Below are positions 1 through 7,626 of a stretch of DNA of 64,000 nt, one piece after another. Both the position numbers and the translations under genes were made by a program. The DNA lies in the NCBI GenBank assembly GCA_945865665.1, contig CAMBEE010000008.1:1-64000 (forward strand). The letters run 5' to 3'. Under the pieces are notes generated by a model. That model was not told the DNA's origin. It did no database searches and worked only from the letters and a program-made list of their open reading frames with translations. Every line of letters begins with the position of its first letter. Position 1 is the stretch's first letter. This stretch comes from an uncultured Clostridium sp. (lineage in GTDB: Bacteria; Bacillota; Clostridia; TANB77; CAG-508).

Positions 1-165
1 GTTGCGTATTGAACCGAGAAAATGTTTCAAATCATATACATATATACATTTCTTTTGTGAGAATTCCTAAGTTTTTTATTTAAGATTTTCTATTTTTCAC
101 TTCAATCAAACGAATACACTATCAAATATATATAACCATTAATGCGGCAACTTGCACACAAAATT
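1..165 (+). repeat. Right half of a large hairpin repeat element (copy A)
   Basis: This stretch matches the 3' arm of two other elements in the window, at 44199-44554 and (reverse strand) 28996-29398. Shared blocks include GTTGCGTA at the start, ACATATATACATTTCTTTTG and TTTTTTATTTAAGATTTTCT, followed by TTTTTCACTTCAATCAAACG. Only the 3' half is present; the matching 5' arm would lie left of the window. No coding potential is seen from 1 to 239. Confidence 0.7.
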
Positions 166-239
166 TTCTTAGGCTATAAATTGTAACAGAAAAAAGCCTA
201 CAATTTCTTGTAAGCCGTTTTGTAATTTGTAATATATAA

Positions 240-914
240 TTAAATTTGTTTAGCAAAAATTATTGTTCTTTGGTCATTGCTTGCATCTGTACAAGTTGAT
301 AATGTTAATTCAGCTAATCCATTTGTATCTCTAGTATAGAAAGATGTGTCTGTTGAAGAAGCCTCAAATTTATTATAAACTTCATATGTTAATGATTTAC
401 CTCTAAAATCAGTTACATATATTTTAGCTCCATTAGTTAGTTTCTTCAAATTAGAAAAAAACATTCCATTTCTATAATTATGACCAATAACTACTGTATT
501 ACCAGGTAAATTCAAATTATCACCACTTGGATACAATGCTATTAAAGCTTTCTCTAAAGCTTTTGTTGATACTTCTTGAACAATTGGGTATTCCAAATTT
601 ATTGCAGGAATTTTCATAGTACCAACTACTGTAAAGCCTTCATATTTTTTCTTTCCTGAATTTCCACTTGTACTAGTACTTGTTATTGGTGTTTCATTTG
701 CATCATCTAGTGTAACATTCTCTTGAACTGTATCATTTTCTTGGTCACCTGTTGTAAGATTTCCTTGATATTCTTCAACAAAGTCTGATGCTTGTTTTGA
801 TGTATTATATTTTTTTATAAAATCATAAGATAAAAATCCTAATAGTGCAACTATTGCTATAATTACTATTACTAACACTACTGTTAATACTTTACTATAT
901 TTACTCTCAAACAT
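240..914 (-). CDS. Sortase family transpeptidase (class B/D-like)
   Basis: A 224-residue membrane-anchored cysteine transpeptidase that should attach sorting-signal proteins to peptidoglycan or to each other. Residues about 8-30 form one N-terminal transmembrane anchor, followed by a Ser/Thr/Asn-rich linker to about residue 90. The catalytic core has the His in VVIGHNYR (about residue 144), the Cys in TLSTCT and the downstream Arg in QRTIIFAK, so all three catalytic residues are present. The GHN...MFF spacing resembles class B sortases, but the class is not certain. No protein in the window carries an obvious LPxTG/NPxTx tail, so its substrate is encoded elsewhere. The start ATG follows GGAGGT. 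It is transcribed alone, with a good sigma-A-type promoter upstream. Confidence 0.85.
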   Translation of the reverse strand: MFESKYSKVLTVVLVIVIIAIVALLGFLSYDFIKKYNTSKQASDFVEEYQGNLTTGDQENDTVQENVTLDDANETPITSTSTSGNSGKKKYEGFTVVGTMKIPAINLEYPIVQEVSTKALEKALIALYPSGDNLNLPGNTVVIGHNYRNGMFFSNLKKLTNGAKIYVTDFRGKSLTYEVYNKFEASSTDTSFYTRDTNGLAELTLSTCTDASNDQRTIIFAKQI

Positions 915-948
915 ACCTTTTACCTCCGTACTTTTAAACTCTAATTAC

Positions 949-977
949 ATTATAACATATAAAAGTTTATTTTACAA
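949..977 (-). promoter_or_regulatory. Predicted sigma-A promoter of the sortase gene
   Basis: On the minus strand, TTGTAA (972-977) and TATAAT (949-954) are separated by 17 bases. They lie about 35 bp upstream of the sortase start, and a GGAGGT site sits between. Confidence 0.6.
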
Positions 978-1115
978 TTTTTTTACAAATTTTTATATTT
1001 TTTATGTTAATCTCCGTTTTCTGATGTACTAATAACTGTTATAAAATTAATATCCAATATACCTAATTTCAATATTAATTATATATACTTTATTAATTTT
1101 ATATATACTAATTAA

Positions 1116-1460
1116 TTATACTATCTTATCTCCAAATTTAGCACCTGCTAAAACATGGAAATGCAAATGCATAACTTCTTGTCCAGCATCTTTTCCACAA
1201 TTTACAATAACTCTATATCCACTTTCCTTAAAACCTTTTTCATCTGCTATTTTATTTATAACACCATATATTTTTCCAACAATTACTTCATCTTCTTTTT
1301 CCATATGTGCTAATGAAGTTATATGTTTTTTAGGAATTACCAATATATGAATTGGAGCTGCTGGATTTATATCATTAAATGCCAATATTTCATCATCTTC
1401 ATATACTTTTGTTGAAGGAATTTCACCTTTTATTATTTTACAAAATAAACAATCTTCCAT
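1116..1460 (-). CDS. HIT family nucleotide hydrolase (Hint-like)
   Basis: A 114-residue histidine-triad protein, probably a purine nucleoside phosphoramidase of the HinT branch acting in the cytoplasm. It has the N-terminal CLFCKI zinc-type motif seen in many bacterial HIT proteins, the segment HILVIPKKH, and the C-terminal triad HLHFHV, which provides the catalytic His. Length is normal for the family. The start is taken at the ATG at 1460. An in-frame GTG three codons earlier falls inside the Shine-Dalgarno AAAGGTG and is not credible. It lies downstream of alaS, separated by a GGGACGG-type repeat. Confidence 0.93.
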   Translation of the reverse strand: MEDCLFCKIIKGEIPSTKVYEDDEILAFNDINPAAPIHILVIPKKHITSLAHMEKEDEVIVGKIYGVINKIADEKGFKESGYRVIVNCGKDAGQEVMHLHFHVLAGAKFGDKIV

Positions 1461-1483
1461 TTTTATCACCTTTCAATTATTTT

Positions 1484-1558
1484 TTAGGGATTAAAGACCC
1501 GTCCCCCAATCCCTAATTATTTTTTATGGATCAAGGGACGGGTCTCCAATCCCGATTT
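1484..1558. repeat. Intergenic GGGACGG-type repeat with inverted copies
   Basis: GACCCGTCCC (1496-1505) and its exact reverse complement GGGACGGGTC (1535-1544) form a hairpin. AGGGATT...AATCCCT makes a second small stem. It lies between alaS and the HIT gene. Related GGGACG/GTCCC intergenic sequences occur near 7560, 33468, 45347, 46416, 48940 and 56340. Confidence 0.55.
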
Positions 1559-1559
1559 T

Positions 1560-3317
1560 TTATTTTTCTAAAATTGCCTTTATTCTTCTAACACCTGCTG
1601 AACTTGCTTCTTCTTTTTTGATTTTGAATTTTCCAAGTTCACTTGTGTTTTTAACATGAGGTCCACCACAAAGTTCTTTTGAAACATCTCCTATTGTGTA
1701 AACAGTTACAACATCTGGATATTTTTCAATAAACATACATTCCGCTCCTGATTTAACAGCATCTTCTTTTTTCATTTCTTCTACTGTTACTGGTATTGCA
1801 TCTTGAATCCATTTGTTTACTAAATCTTCTGTTTTTTTCTTTTCTTCATCTGTCATTTTGTGGTCACAGTTAAAGTCAAATCTCATTCTGTCTACTGTAA
1901 TGTTTGAACCTCTTTGATGTGTTTCTGGCCCTAAAACTACTTTAAGTGCTGCATTTAATAAATGTGTTGCTGTATGATATGCGATTGTTGTGCTATTTTG
2001 TTCTGCTAGTCCACCTTTAAATTTTTGTTCTGAACCCATTCTTGATTTTTCTTGATGTGCTTTGAATAGTTCGTCAAATTCTTTCATATCGACCGTCATA
2101 TCATTTTCTTGTGCTAATTCACTTGTAACTTCTGGTGGAAATCCATATGTGTCATATAATTTGAATACTACTTTTCCATCTATTTTAGTTTTGCCTTGTT
2201 CTTTAGCTTTATTCATTTCTTTTTCGAATTCTTTTTCACCATGTGCAAGTGTTTTTACAAATTTATTTTTTTCTTCAATTATTACATTTTTTATTAGTTC
2301 TTGATTTTTTACTAAGTCTGGATACATTTCTTTCAAGTTTTCAACATTGATATCTATTAGTGTTGATATTTCATCAAGATTTATTTGTAGTTTATTCATA
2401 TGTCTTACCATTCTACGTATTAATCTTCTTAAAATATATCCTCTATCAACATTGCTTGGTCTTCCACCATCACTAATTACCATCATGCTTGAACGTAAGT
2501 GTTCTGCTATAATTCTTCTGCTTTCTATATTATCAACTTTTTGTAATTCTGATAGTTTGTCCATTACTGGTTTGAATAATTCTGTATCAAATGGTGTTTC
2601 TTTTCCTTGTAATAACATTGTCATTCTTTCTAGTCCAAGTCCTGTATCAACATTTCTTTGAGCTAATTTTGAATATTTTCCATCTTTGCTTTTGAAATAT
2701 TCCATAAATACATTGTTCCATATTTCAACATATTTACCACAGTCACATGAAGGTTGACAGTCTGGTCCACATGCTGGTTTTCCCGTGTCATAGAACATTT
2801 CTGTATCTGGTCCACATGGACCTTCTTCTCCTGCTATCCACCAGTTGTCGTCTTTTCCATAATAATAAATATGTCCATCTAAAATTCCTGCTTTTTTCCA
2901 ACATTCTGCTGCTAATTCGTCCCTTGGACAATCGTCATCCCCTGCAAATACTGTTACAGATAATTTTTCTACTGGAATTTGTAATTCTTTTGTTAAGAAA
3001 TCAAAACTCATTTGAATTGATTCTTCTTTGAAATAGTCTCCTAATGACCAGTTTCCTAACATTTCAAAATATGTTAAGTGTCTATTATCTCCTACTTCTT
3101 CTATGTCATTTGTTCTTAAACATTTTTGGTAATCTGTAAGTCTTGTTCCTGATGGATGTTTTTCTCCTAATAAATATGGTACTAATGGTTGCATTCCTGC
3201 TGTTGTGAATAGTACTGATGGGTCATTTTCTGGTATTAATGATGCTGATGGTATTACAGCGTGTCCGTGTTCTTTAAAAAAGTTTAGATATTTATTTCTT
3301 ATCTCTATTGCCTTCAT
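1560..3317 (-). CDS. alaS: Alanine--tRNA ligase, short form lacking the C-terminal domain
   Basis: Charges tRNA-Ala with alanine. It has 585 residues, against about 870-880 for usual bacterial AlaRS. The class II catalytic core and tRNA-recognition region occupy about residues 1-410. The editing domain follows directly, with its HxxxH zinc motif (HTATH, about residue 450) and CxxxH motif (CGGPH, about 552). The protein ends at VRRIKAILEK. Compared with the standard enzyme, the beta-barrel linker of about 100 residues before the editing domain and the C-Ala (DHHA1-containing) domain are both missing. CGGPH replaces the commoner CGGTH. The stop is clean, so this looks like an architecture rather than a truncation. 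No T-box leader is seen upstream. Confidence 0.93.
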   Translation of the reverse strand: MKAIEIRNKYLNFFKEHGHAVIPSASLIPENDPSVLFTTAGMQPLVPYLLGEKHPSGTRLTDYQKCLRTNDIEEVGDNRHLTYFEMLGNWSLGDYFKEESIQMSFDFLTKELQIPVEKLSVTVFAGDDDCPRDELAAECWKKAGILDGHIYYYGKDDNWWIAGEEGPCGPDTEMFYDTGKPACGPDCQPSCDCGKYVEIWNNVFMEYFKSKDGKYSKLAQRNVDTGLGLERMTMLLQGKETPFDTELFKPVMDKLSELQKVDNIESRRIIAEHLRSSMMVISDGGRPSNVDRGYILRRLIRRMVRHMNKLQINLDEISTLIDINVENLKEMYPDLVKNQELIKNVIIEEKNKFVKTLAHGEKEFEKEMNKAKEQGKTKIDGKVVFKLYDTYGFPPEVTSELAQENDMTVDMKEFDELFKAHQEKSRMGSEQKFKGGLAEQNSTTIAYHTATHLLNAALKVVLGPETHQRGSNITVDRMRFDFNCDHKMTDEEKKKTEDLVNKWIQDAIPVTVEEMKKEDAVKSGAECMFIEKYPDVVTVYTIGDVSKELCGGPHVKNTSELGKFKIKKEEASSAGVRRIKAILEK

Positions 3318-3424
3318 TTATTTTTTCCCTCTTTCTTATAATTTAGATAATTCTTCTATAATTTTTTCTAAATTGTTATTTTTTATGTTTTAAATTATAC
3401 TTCAAAAAAGAGAAAAAATCAAGA

Positions 3425-3460
3425 AAAGTACCTATTATTTTTATAATAGATACTTTTTTA
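3425..3460. terminator. Hairpin with U-run, probable terminator
   Basis: GTACCTATTAT and ATAATAGATAC pair across a short T loop. T-rich runs follow on both strands, so it could terminate minus-strand transcription from the spoIIQ side before alaS. Confidence 0.5.
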
Positions 3461-3462
3461 AG

Positions 3463-3692
3463 TTACAGTTCAGTAGGAAAAATCCCTGAAATACCTGTGA
3501 ATGATATTTTAAATATATTTCGAATGTGACCAAAATAGTATTACAAATTCTTAAGTAAATGCTCTAAAGGGTCCTGCCTTCGGGTATTGTTAGAGTATTT
3601 ACATTAGAATTTATTAACGTATGTCGGGAACCTGAGAAAATATGAAAAATATCATTCACAGGTATTTCAGGGATTTTCCTTACTGAACTGTA
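3463..3692 (+). repeat. Large hairpin repeat element (copy F)
   Basis: A stem of about 50 bp with few mismatches joins GTTACAGTTCAGTAGG (about 3465) to CCTTACTGAACTGTAACT (about 3675). A second stem inside (AAGTAAATGCTCTAA with TTAGAGTATTTAC) is capped by CCTTCGGG, a UUCG-type tetraloop. Its internal-loop strands TTCGAATGTGACC and GTCGGGAACCTGAGAAAAT match the corresponding loops in the elements at 28996-29398 and 1-165. It fills the 376-bp gap between alaS and spoIIQ and ends right at the spoIIQ stop codon. Confidence 0.75.
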
Positions 3693-3693
3693 A

Positions 3694-4527
3694 CTATTTT
3701 AAATATATATTTGGATCAACTTGAACTAAATCTTTTAAAATTTCAAAATGAAGATGTGGTTCATCTGCAATTTCAAAAGCTGCTGTATTTCCAACTGTTC
3801 CAAGTGATTGACCCTTTTCTACTTTTTCTCCTTCAACAACAAATTCTGATGTCAACAAATTTGAATATACTGTTTGAAATCCATTCTCATGTTCAACAAT
3901 TACTGTTAGCCCATATCTAGGGTCATTTTTTATAGTTTTAACAATTCCCGCTTCTGCCGATTTTACAACTGTTGTTTTATCTGCTTTTATATCAATTCCT
4001 GTATGTGTTGTCCACTCTTGTAAAGTATCTGAATATACCAAACTATCAACAGCAAAATCTCTTACAATATCTCCATCAACAGGTTTTACAAAATTTAGTT
4101 CAACAGTTTTAGTTTCAGCCTTTTTTTCTGTTTTACTATTTGATTCAGTCATTTTGTTACTATTTATTTGATTTGTTGATAAAACATTATTTGATTTTGT
4201 ACTTTTATTAGTAGTTGCATTTGCATTTAAATTTGAACTATTTGTCACTGCATTATTTGCATTTAATTCATTAGCCATCTCATTTACGCTTTTTCCAATT
4301 TCTGAACTTGCACTTTCTGTATTCTCATTCTGGTTTGTTGTATTATTTAATATACTTGATAATTGTTCTCCTGCTAAAGTTCCTTCTTTTACTGTGTCAT
4401 TTAATTTTTTACTGTAAATTAACACTCCAAATACTATTATTGTAAGTATTGCAACTGCTATTGCTGAATACTTTATTATTCTCATACTCATTTCGTCTTT
4501 GTTATTTTTTCTAATATCTCTTCTCAT
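3694..4527 (-). CDS. spoIIQ: SpoIIQ-like forespore M23 peptidase-domain protein
   Basis: A 277-residue protein with one N-terminal transmembrane segment (about residues 18-40), a long Asn/Ser/Thr-rich linker and a C-terminal LytM/M23 domain. In the family, SpoIIQ sits in the forespore membrane and partners SpoIIIAH across the intermembrane space during engulfment. The zinc ligands look intact (HTGID about residue 169; PHLHFE near the C-terminus). This is as in clostridial SpoIIQ and unlike the degenerate B. subtilis protein. The neighbour spoIID supports the name. A candidate sigma-F promoter lies just upstream, and its stop abuts hairpin element F. Confidence 0.85.
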   Translation of the reverse strand: MRRDIRKNNKDEMSMRIIKYSAIAVAILTIIVFGVLIYSKKLNDTVKEGTLAGEQLSSILNNTTNQNENTESASSEIGKSVNEMANELNANNAVTNSSNLNANATTNKSTKSNNVLSTNQINSNKMTESNSKTEKKAETKTVELNFVKPVDGDIVRDFAVDSLVYSDTLQEWTTHTGIDIKADKTTVVKSAEAGIVKTIKNDPRYGLTVIVEHENGFQTVYSNLLTSEFVVEGEKVEKGQSLGTVGNTAAFEIADEPHLHFEILKDLVQVDPNIYLK

Positions 4528-4558
4528 AAAATCCTCCTTAAATATTTGTTTATATTAC

Positions 4559-4587
4559 AATTATTTCCGGATTTTATAAAAATATAC
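4559..4587 (-). promoter_or_regulatory. Candidate sigma-F promoter of spoIIQ
   Basis: On the minus strand, GTATA (4583-4587) is followed after 14 bases by GGAAATAATT (4559-4568). This is close to the sigma-F pattern GYATA...GGNNANAHTR, and spoIIQ is sigma-F dependent in model spore formers. Confidence 0.5.
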
Positions 4588-4623
4588 ATTATAATTCTGC
4601 TTCTGTGCATTAATATTTTTATA

Positions 4624-4700
4624 GTGTAATGGTGTTCCTTAAGAAGGTTCTATAATATTATAAGTTTTGAATATGATTGGAGCAAGGACACCATTACACC
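4624..4700 (+). repeat. Short hairpin element (copy G) with conserved loop motif
   Basis: GTGTAATGGTGTTCCTT (4624-4640) pairs with AAGGACACCATTACACC (4684-4700). The loop region contains GAATATGATTGGAGCAA, the same motif found in the internal loop of the larger elements B and, modified, D and E. It lies between spoIID and the candidate spoIIQ promoter. Confidence 0.65.
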
Positions 4701-4716
4701 ATCAATAACATATTAC

Positions 4717-5769
4717 CTACAATTTATTAACTTCAGTAATTTCGACTCCAGTATAAAAATGCTTAATAATATCCTCAGCACTACTTCCCTGTTTTGCCAT
4801 ACTATCAGCACCAGTTTGACTCATACCAACACCATGTCCGTAACCTTTAACAGAAAATTTAATATTATCACCATCTCTCGTTATATCAAAATTTGTGGAT
4901 TTCAATCCAAATAACGTCCTTGCTTCAACACCAGAAATCTCGTGATTTCCAAACTTTACTGTTTTCACTCTTGTACTTTCTGTATATTCCAAAATTTTAA
5001 TATCTTCACTATTTGTAAAATCTATCGAAATATCCGCATATTTTTCCTTTAACTTATTTAGCAAATCTTCTTGTGATAATACAACTTCAGAAGAATATTG
5101 AGTATATGCATCTTCTCCTGATGTTTCAACACTTTGTAAATATGGATATCCTGTGCCTCCCCATACATTTACAGGGACTTCTGTTATTCCTCCACTATTT
5201 GAATGAAAAAATGCGTCAATTGGTTTATTTTCATATGTTATAATTTTTCCTGATGTTTCATTTACTGCATTGCATATTTTTTGCCAATTACTTTCTCTTT
5301 GATTTTCTTCCCATCTTGTGAACCTGTCTTCTTTTGAAATCCATGCTTGGCAACATGTTGAGTCATCACATATATCTGCATTATCATGTTTTTTATTTAA
5401 TATTTTATAAATTGTATATGTTCTTGCAACTATGGCTTGAGCCTTTAATGCCTCTTGTTCAAATGTTGCTGGCATTTCTGCAGATACAACATTACACAAA
5501 TAGTCGTCCAAATTCACTTGTTCAACTTCTCCAGTTTTTTTATGTAGTAATGATATTGTTCCATATTTGTTATAATTATATATATTTTTATTACTTGTTT
5601 CTGTTTGATTTTTAGTTGTCTGTTTTTCTTGATTATTAACCTGTAATTGATTTTCTGTTTCTTGTTTTGAACTTGTTGATGTTGTTCTTTTGGTTAAAAG
5701 CGCAGGAATTATAAAAATTATTAATATGAATGATAACAAATAGATTAAAATTTTTTTCAATATAATCAC
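4717..5769 (-). CDS. spoIID: Stage II sporulation protein D (septal peptidoglycan lytic transglycosylase)
   Basis: A 350-residue protein with an N-terminal signal anchor (about residues 5-25), a polar linker and the SpoIID domain. SAEMPATFEQEALKAQA is the family signature; its Glu is the expected catalytic acid. KGYGHGVGMSQ lies near the C-terminus. SpoIID acts with SpoIIM and SpoIIP to remodel septal peptidoglycan and drive engulfment. It follows sigF by 12 bp, so it may be co-transcribed with the spoIIA genes as well as from its own promoter. spoIIM is also in this window (about 50 kb) but is frameshifted. Confidence 0.95.
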   Translation of the reverse strand: MIILKKILIYLLSFILIIFIIPALLTKRTTSTSSKQETENQLQVNNQEKQTTKNQTETSNKNIYNYNKYGTISLLHKKTGEVEQVNLDDYLCNVVSAEMPATFEQEALKAQAIVARTYTIYKILNKKHDNADICDDSTCCQAWISKEDRFTRWEENQRESNWQKICNAVNETSGKIITYENKPIDAFFHSNSGGITEVPVNVWGGTGYPYLQSVETSGEDAYTQYSSEVVLSQEDLLNKLKEKYADISIDFTNSEDIKILEYTESTRVKTVKFGNHEISGVEARTLFGLKSTNFDITRDGDNIKFSVKGYGHGVGMSQTGADSMAKQGSSAEDIIKHFYTGVEITEVNKL

Positions 5770-5781
5770 TCCATTTTTAAT

Positions 5782-6510
5782 TTATGCAGATGTCAATTTT
5801 GATTTCATTTCATTCAACACTTTTCTTTCAATTCTGGAAACTTGCACCTGACTAATCCCAAGAATTTTTGCGACCTCAGTCTGAGTTTTTTCTTTAAAAA
5901 ATCTTAGCAAAATAATTTCTTTATCTCTATCCTGTAATTCGTTTATCAATTGATTTACAACCATTCTATTTGTAATCATTTCTTCCTCATTTTTTCCTGT
6001 TGATATTTTGTCAAACACTGTCATTTGCTTGCCATCTTTATTTTCAGCATTTGCTGCTGCATCTATTGATTCAACTGCATTTGTTGATTCCATTGCAATT
6101 ATAGCATCTTCTTTTTGTATCTTTAATTCCTTACAAATTTGTTCTAAAGTAATTTCTTTTCCATTTAATAAATAATGCCTTTTTAATTCATTTATTTTTG
6201 TGTTCAATTCTTTTATACTTCTACTAACTTTAATAGGTCCGTCATCTCTTATAAATCTTTTTATTTCTCCTAATATGTATGGTACTGAATATGTTGATAG
6301 TTTTACTTCAAAATTTGTATCAAATCTTTTTATTGATTTGATAAATCCTATACATCCAATTTGATATAAATCTTCTACTTCATATCCTCTGTTCATAAAT
6401 CGTTTTACTATACTCCAAATGAGCCCATTATTTTCTCTAATAAGTCTGTCCATTTCAAACTTGTCACCTTCTTGGGCTCTTTTTATTGAATTTATATTAT
6501 TTTCATACAT
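5782..6510 (-). CDS. sigF: RNA polymerase sporulation sigma factor sigma-F
   Basis: A 242-residue sigma-70 family factor with region 2 (EVEDLYQIGCIGFIKSIKRFD, about residues 46-66), the segment FIRDDGPIKVSRS leading into region 3, and a region 4 helix-turn-helix (TQTEVAKILGISQVQVSRIE). Its place directly after spoIIAB and spoIIAA identifies it as the forespore-specific sigma-F rather than sigma-G. In the family it is held inactive by SpoIIAB until SpoIIAA frees it after septation. Candidate target in the window: spoIIQ. Confidence 0.93.
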   Translation of the reverse strand: MYENNINSIKRAQEGDKFEMDRLIRENNGLIWSIVKRFMNRGYEVEDLYQIGCIGFIKSIKRFDTNFEVKLSTYSVPYILGEIKRFIRDDGPIKVSRSIKELNTKINELKRHYLLNGKEITLEQICKELKIQKEDAIIAMESTNAVESIDAAANAENKDGKQMTVFDKISTGKNEEEMITNRMVVNQLINELQDRDKEIILLRFFKEKTQTEVAKILGISQVQVSRIERKVLNEMKSKLTSA

Positions 6511-6529
6511 ATGTACACTTACCCCTATT

Positions 6530-7009
6530 TTATTCTTTTGTTAAAGCTGTTAACTGACTTTCATCTGTTTTCTCTTCCTGTTTTTTTATTGTTTTTGTTA
6601 AGGTGACTTTTGTACCTAGCCCAACAATTGATTCAACTTTCATTGTGTCCATAAAGCTTTCCATTATTGTGAATCCCATTCCTGACCTTTCTAAATTTGG
6701 CTTTGTTGTGTATAATGGTTCTTTTGCAACATCTACATTTTCTATTCCTTTTCCGTTGTCTGAAATTTGAATTATTATTTCATCACCCTTTAATTGTGCA
6801 TTTATTTTTATTATTCCTTGTCTGTTTTCGTACGCATGAATTATACAATTAGTAACCGCTTCTGATACAGCTGTTTTTATGTCTGCAAGTTCCTCTATTG
6901 TAGGGTCTAGTTGTGATGCAAATGCGGCAACTGTTATTCTTGCAAATGCTTCATTTGCTCCTTTATTTAAAAATTCTAATTTCATTTCATTTTCAACTTG
7001 TTCTTTCAT
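6530..7009 (-). CDS. spoIIAB: Anti-sigma-F factor / serine kinase SpoIIAB
   Basis: A 159-residue GHKL-fold ATPase. It has the N box [14 protein letters not shown] and the G1 box [11 protein letters not shown], with a G2-like GMGFTIMES. In the family it binds and inhibits sigma-F and phosphorylates SpoIIAA. It has a C-terminal extension of about 15 polar residues. Spacing is short (66 bp after spoIIAA, 19 bp before sigF), consistent with one operon. Confidence 0.95.
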   Translation of the reverse strand: MKEQVENEMKLEFLNKGANEAFARITVAAFASQLDPTIEELADIKTAVSEAVTNCIIHAYENRQGIIKINAQLKGDEIIIQISDNGKGIENVDVAKEPLYTTKPNLERSGMGFTIMESFMDTMKVESIVGLGTKVTLTKTIKKQEEKTDESQLTALTKE

Positions 7010-7075
7010 AATCTATATTTTCCTTTCAATGTATTTATGTCATAAAAGTTACATAACTTTTATAATATATAAAAA

Positions 7076-7387
7076 TTATAATTCAGTTACTGGAATTAAT
7101 TTTAGAATTCCACTCATTTCAAATATTTTTCTAACACTTTGAGTTAAATTTGCAACTTCTAATTTCCCTCCAAGCATATTTGCAAATTTGTATCTTCCTA
7201 TTATTAACCCTATTCCTGCACTATCCATGAAAGTAACACTATCAAAATCAAATACAACTTTTCTAGGCATATATCTTTCAATTTCATAATCAGCTCTCCT
7301 CCTTATCTTTTGTACGCTACAGTCATCAATTTCATCTGTAATTTTAAAAACTAACATTTTTTTGTCTTCATAAAATTTTGATTCCAT
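7076..7387 (-). CDS. spoIIAA: Anti-anti-sigma-F factor SpoIIAA
   Basis: A 103-residue STAS-domain protein. The phosphorylatable serine lies in the signature MDSAGIGLIIGRY (about residues 56-68), phosphorylated by SpoIIAB and dephosphorylated by SpoIIE in model systems. It is the first gene of the spoIIA operon. Upstream (7388-7626) are a candidate promoter and two motifs resembling Spo0A boxes. Length is slightly below the usual 115-117 residues, but the fold elements are complete. Confidence 0.94.
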   Translation of the reverse strand: MESKFYEDKKMLVFKITDEIDDCSVQKIRRRADYEIERYMPRKVVFDFDSVTFMDSAGIGLIIGRYKFANMLGGKLEVANLTQSVRKIFEMSGILKLIPVTEL

Positions 7388-7431
7388 ACTTGTCCTCTCC
7401 TTTTTAGTTTTCTTTTGTTTTCATGTATGTA

Positions 7432-7460
7432 TTATAAAACTTTTTCCAGTTTTTTCCAAT
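7432..7460 (-). promoter_or_regulatory. Possible promoter of the spoIIA operon
   Basis: On the minus strand, TTGGAA and TATAAT are separated by about 16-17 bases, just upstream of the GGAGAGG ribosome binding site of spoIIAA. In other spore formers this operon uses sigma-H. No clear sigma-H match is seen, so the assignment is tentative. Confidence 0.35.
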
Positions 7461-7479
7461 AGCAAAAAAATAGAAGTTT

Positions 7480-7505
7480 TGTCGATTTTATAGAAGTTTT
7501 CGACA
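7480..7505 (-). promoter_or_regulatory. Candidate Spo0A boxes upstream of spoIIA
   Basis: TTCGACA at 7499-7505 is TGTCGAA on the minus strand, an exact core 0A box. TGTCGAT at 7480-7486 is a one-mismatch copy in the opposite orientation. They lie about 95-120 bp upstream of spoIIAA, an operon activated by phosphorylated Spo0A in B. subtilis and clostridia. Confidence 0.45.
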
Positions 7506-7554
7506 AAAAAATATCCCTTTCAGAATAAGTTAGCTGTTCGAGCAAAACGAGTTA

Positions 7555-7620
7555 CATATAGCTTAAGCTTTAGCTCTGTTCTGTTTGAGACACCTATTTC
7601 AAAAGAGACATTTTTTACAT
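7555..7620. repeat. Short intergenic repeat (TGTCTCAAACAGAAC type)
   Basis: Read on the minus strand, the sequence AATGTCTCTTTTG...TGTCTCAAACAGAAC matches the intergenic segment between spoVAD and spoVAE (46416-46482). There AATGTCCCTTTTG...TGTCTCAAACAGAAC occurs on the plus strand. It is a dispersed short repeat rather than a gene. Confidence 0.55.
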
Positions 7621-7626
7621 ATTTTA

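Noticed and set aside
2062..3031. Plus-strand ORFs of 80-104 codons opposite alaS
   Set aside because: They are antisense shadows of a well-supported synthetase gene and have hydrophobic, low-complexity translations without ribosome sites.
3318..3460. T-box leader for alaS
   Set aside because: No T-box (TGGN/ACC) sequence or specifier hairpin was seen; only a simple hairpin and element F are present.
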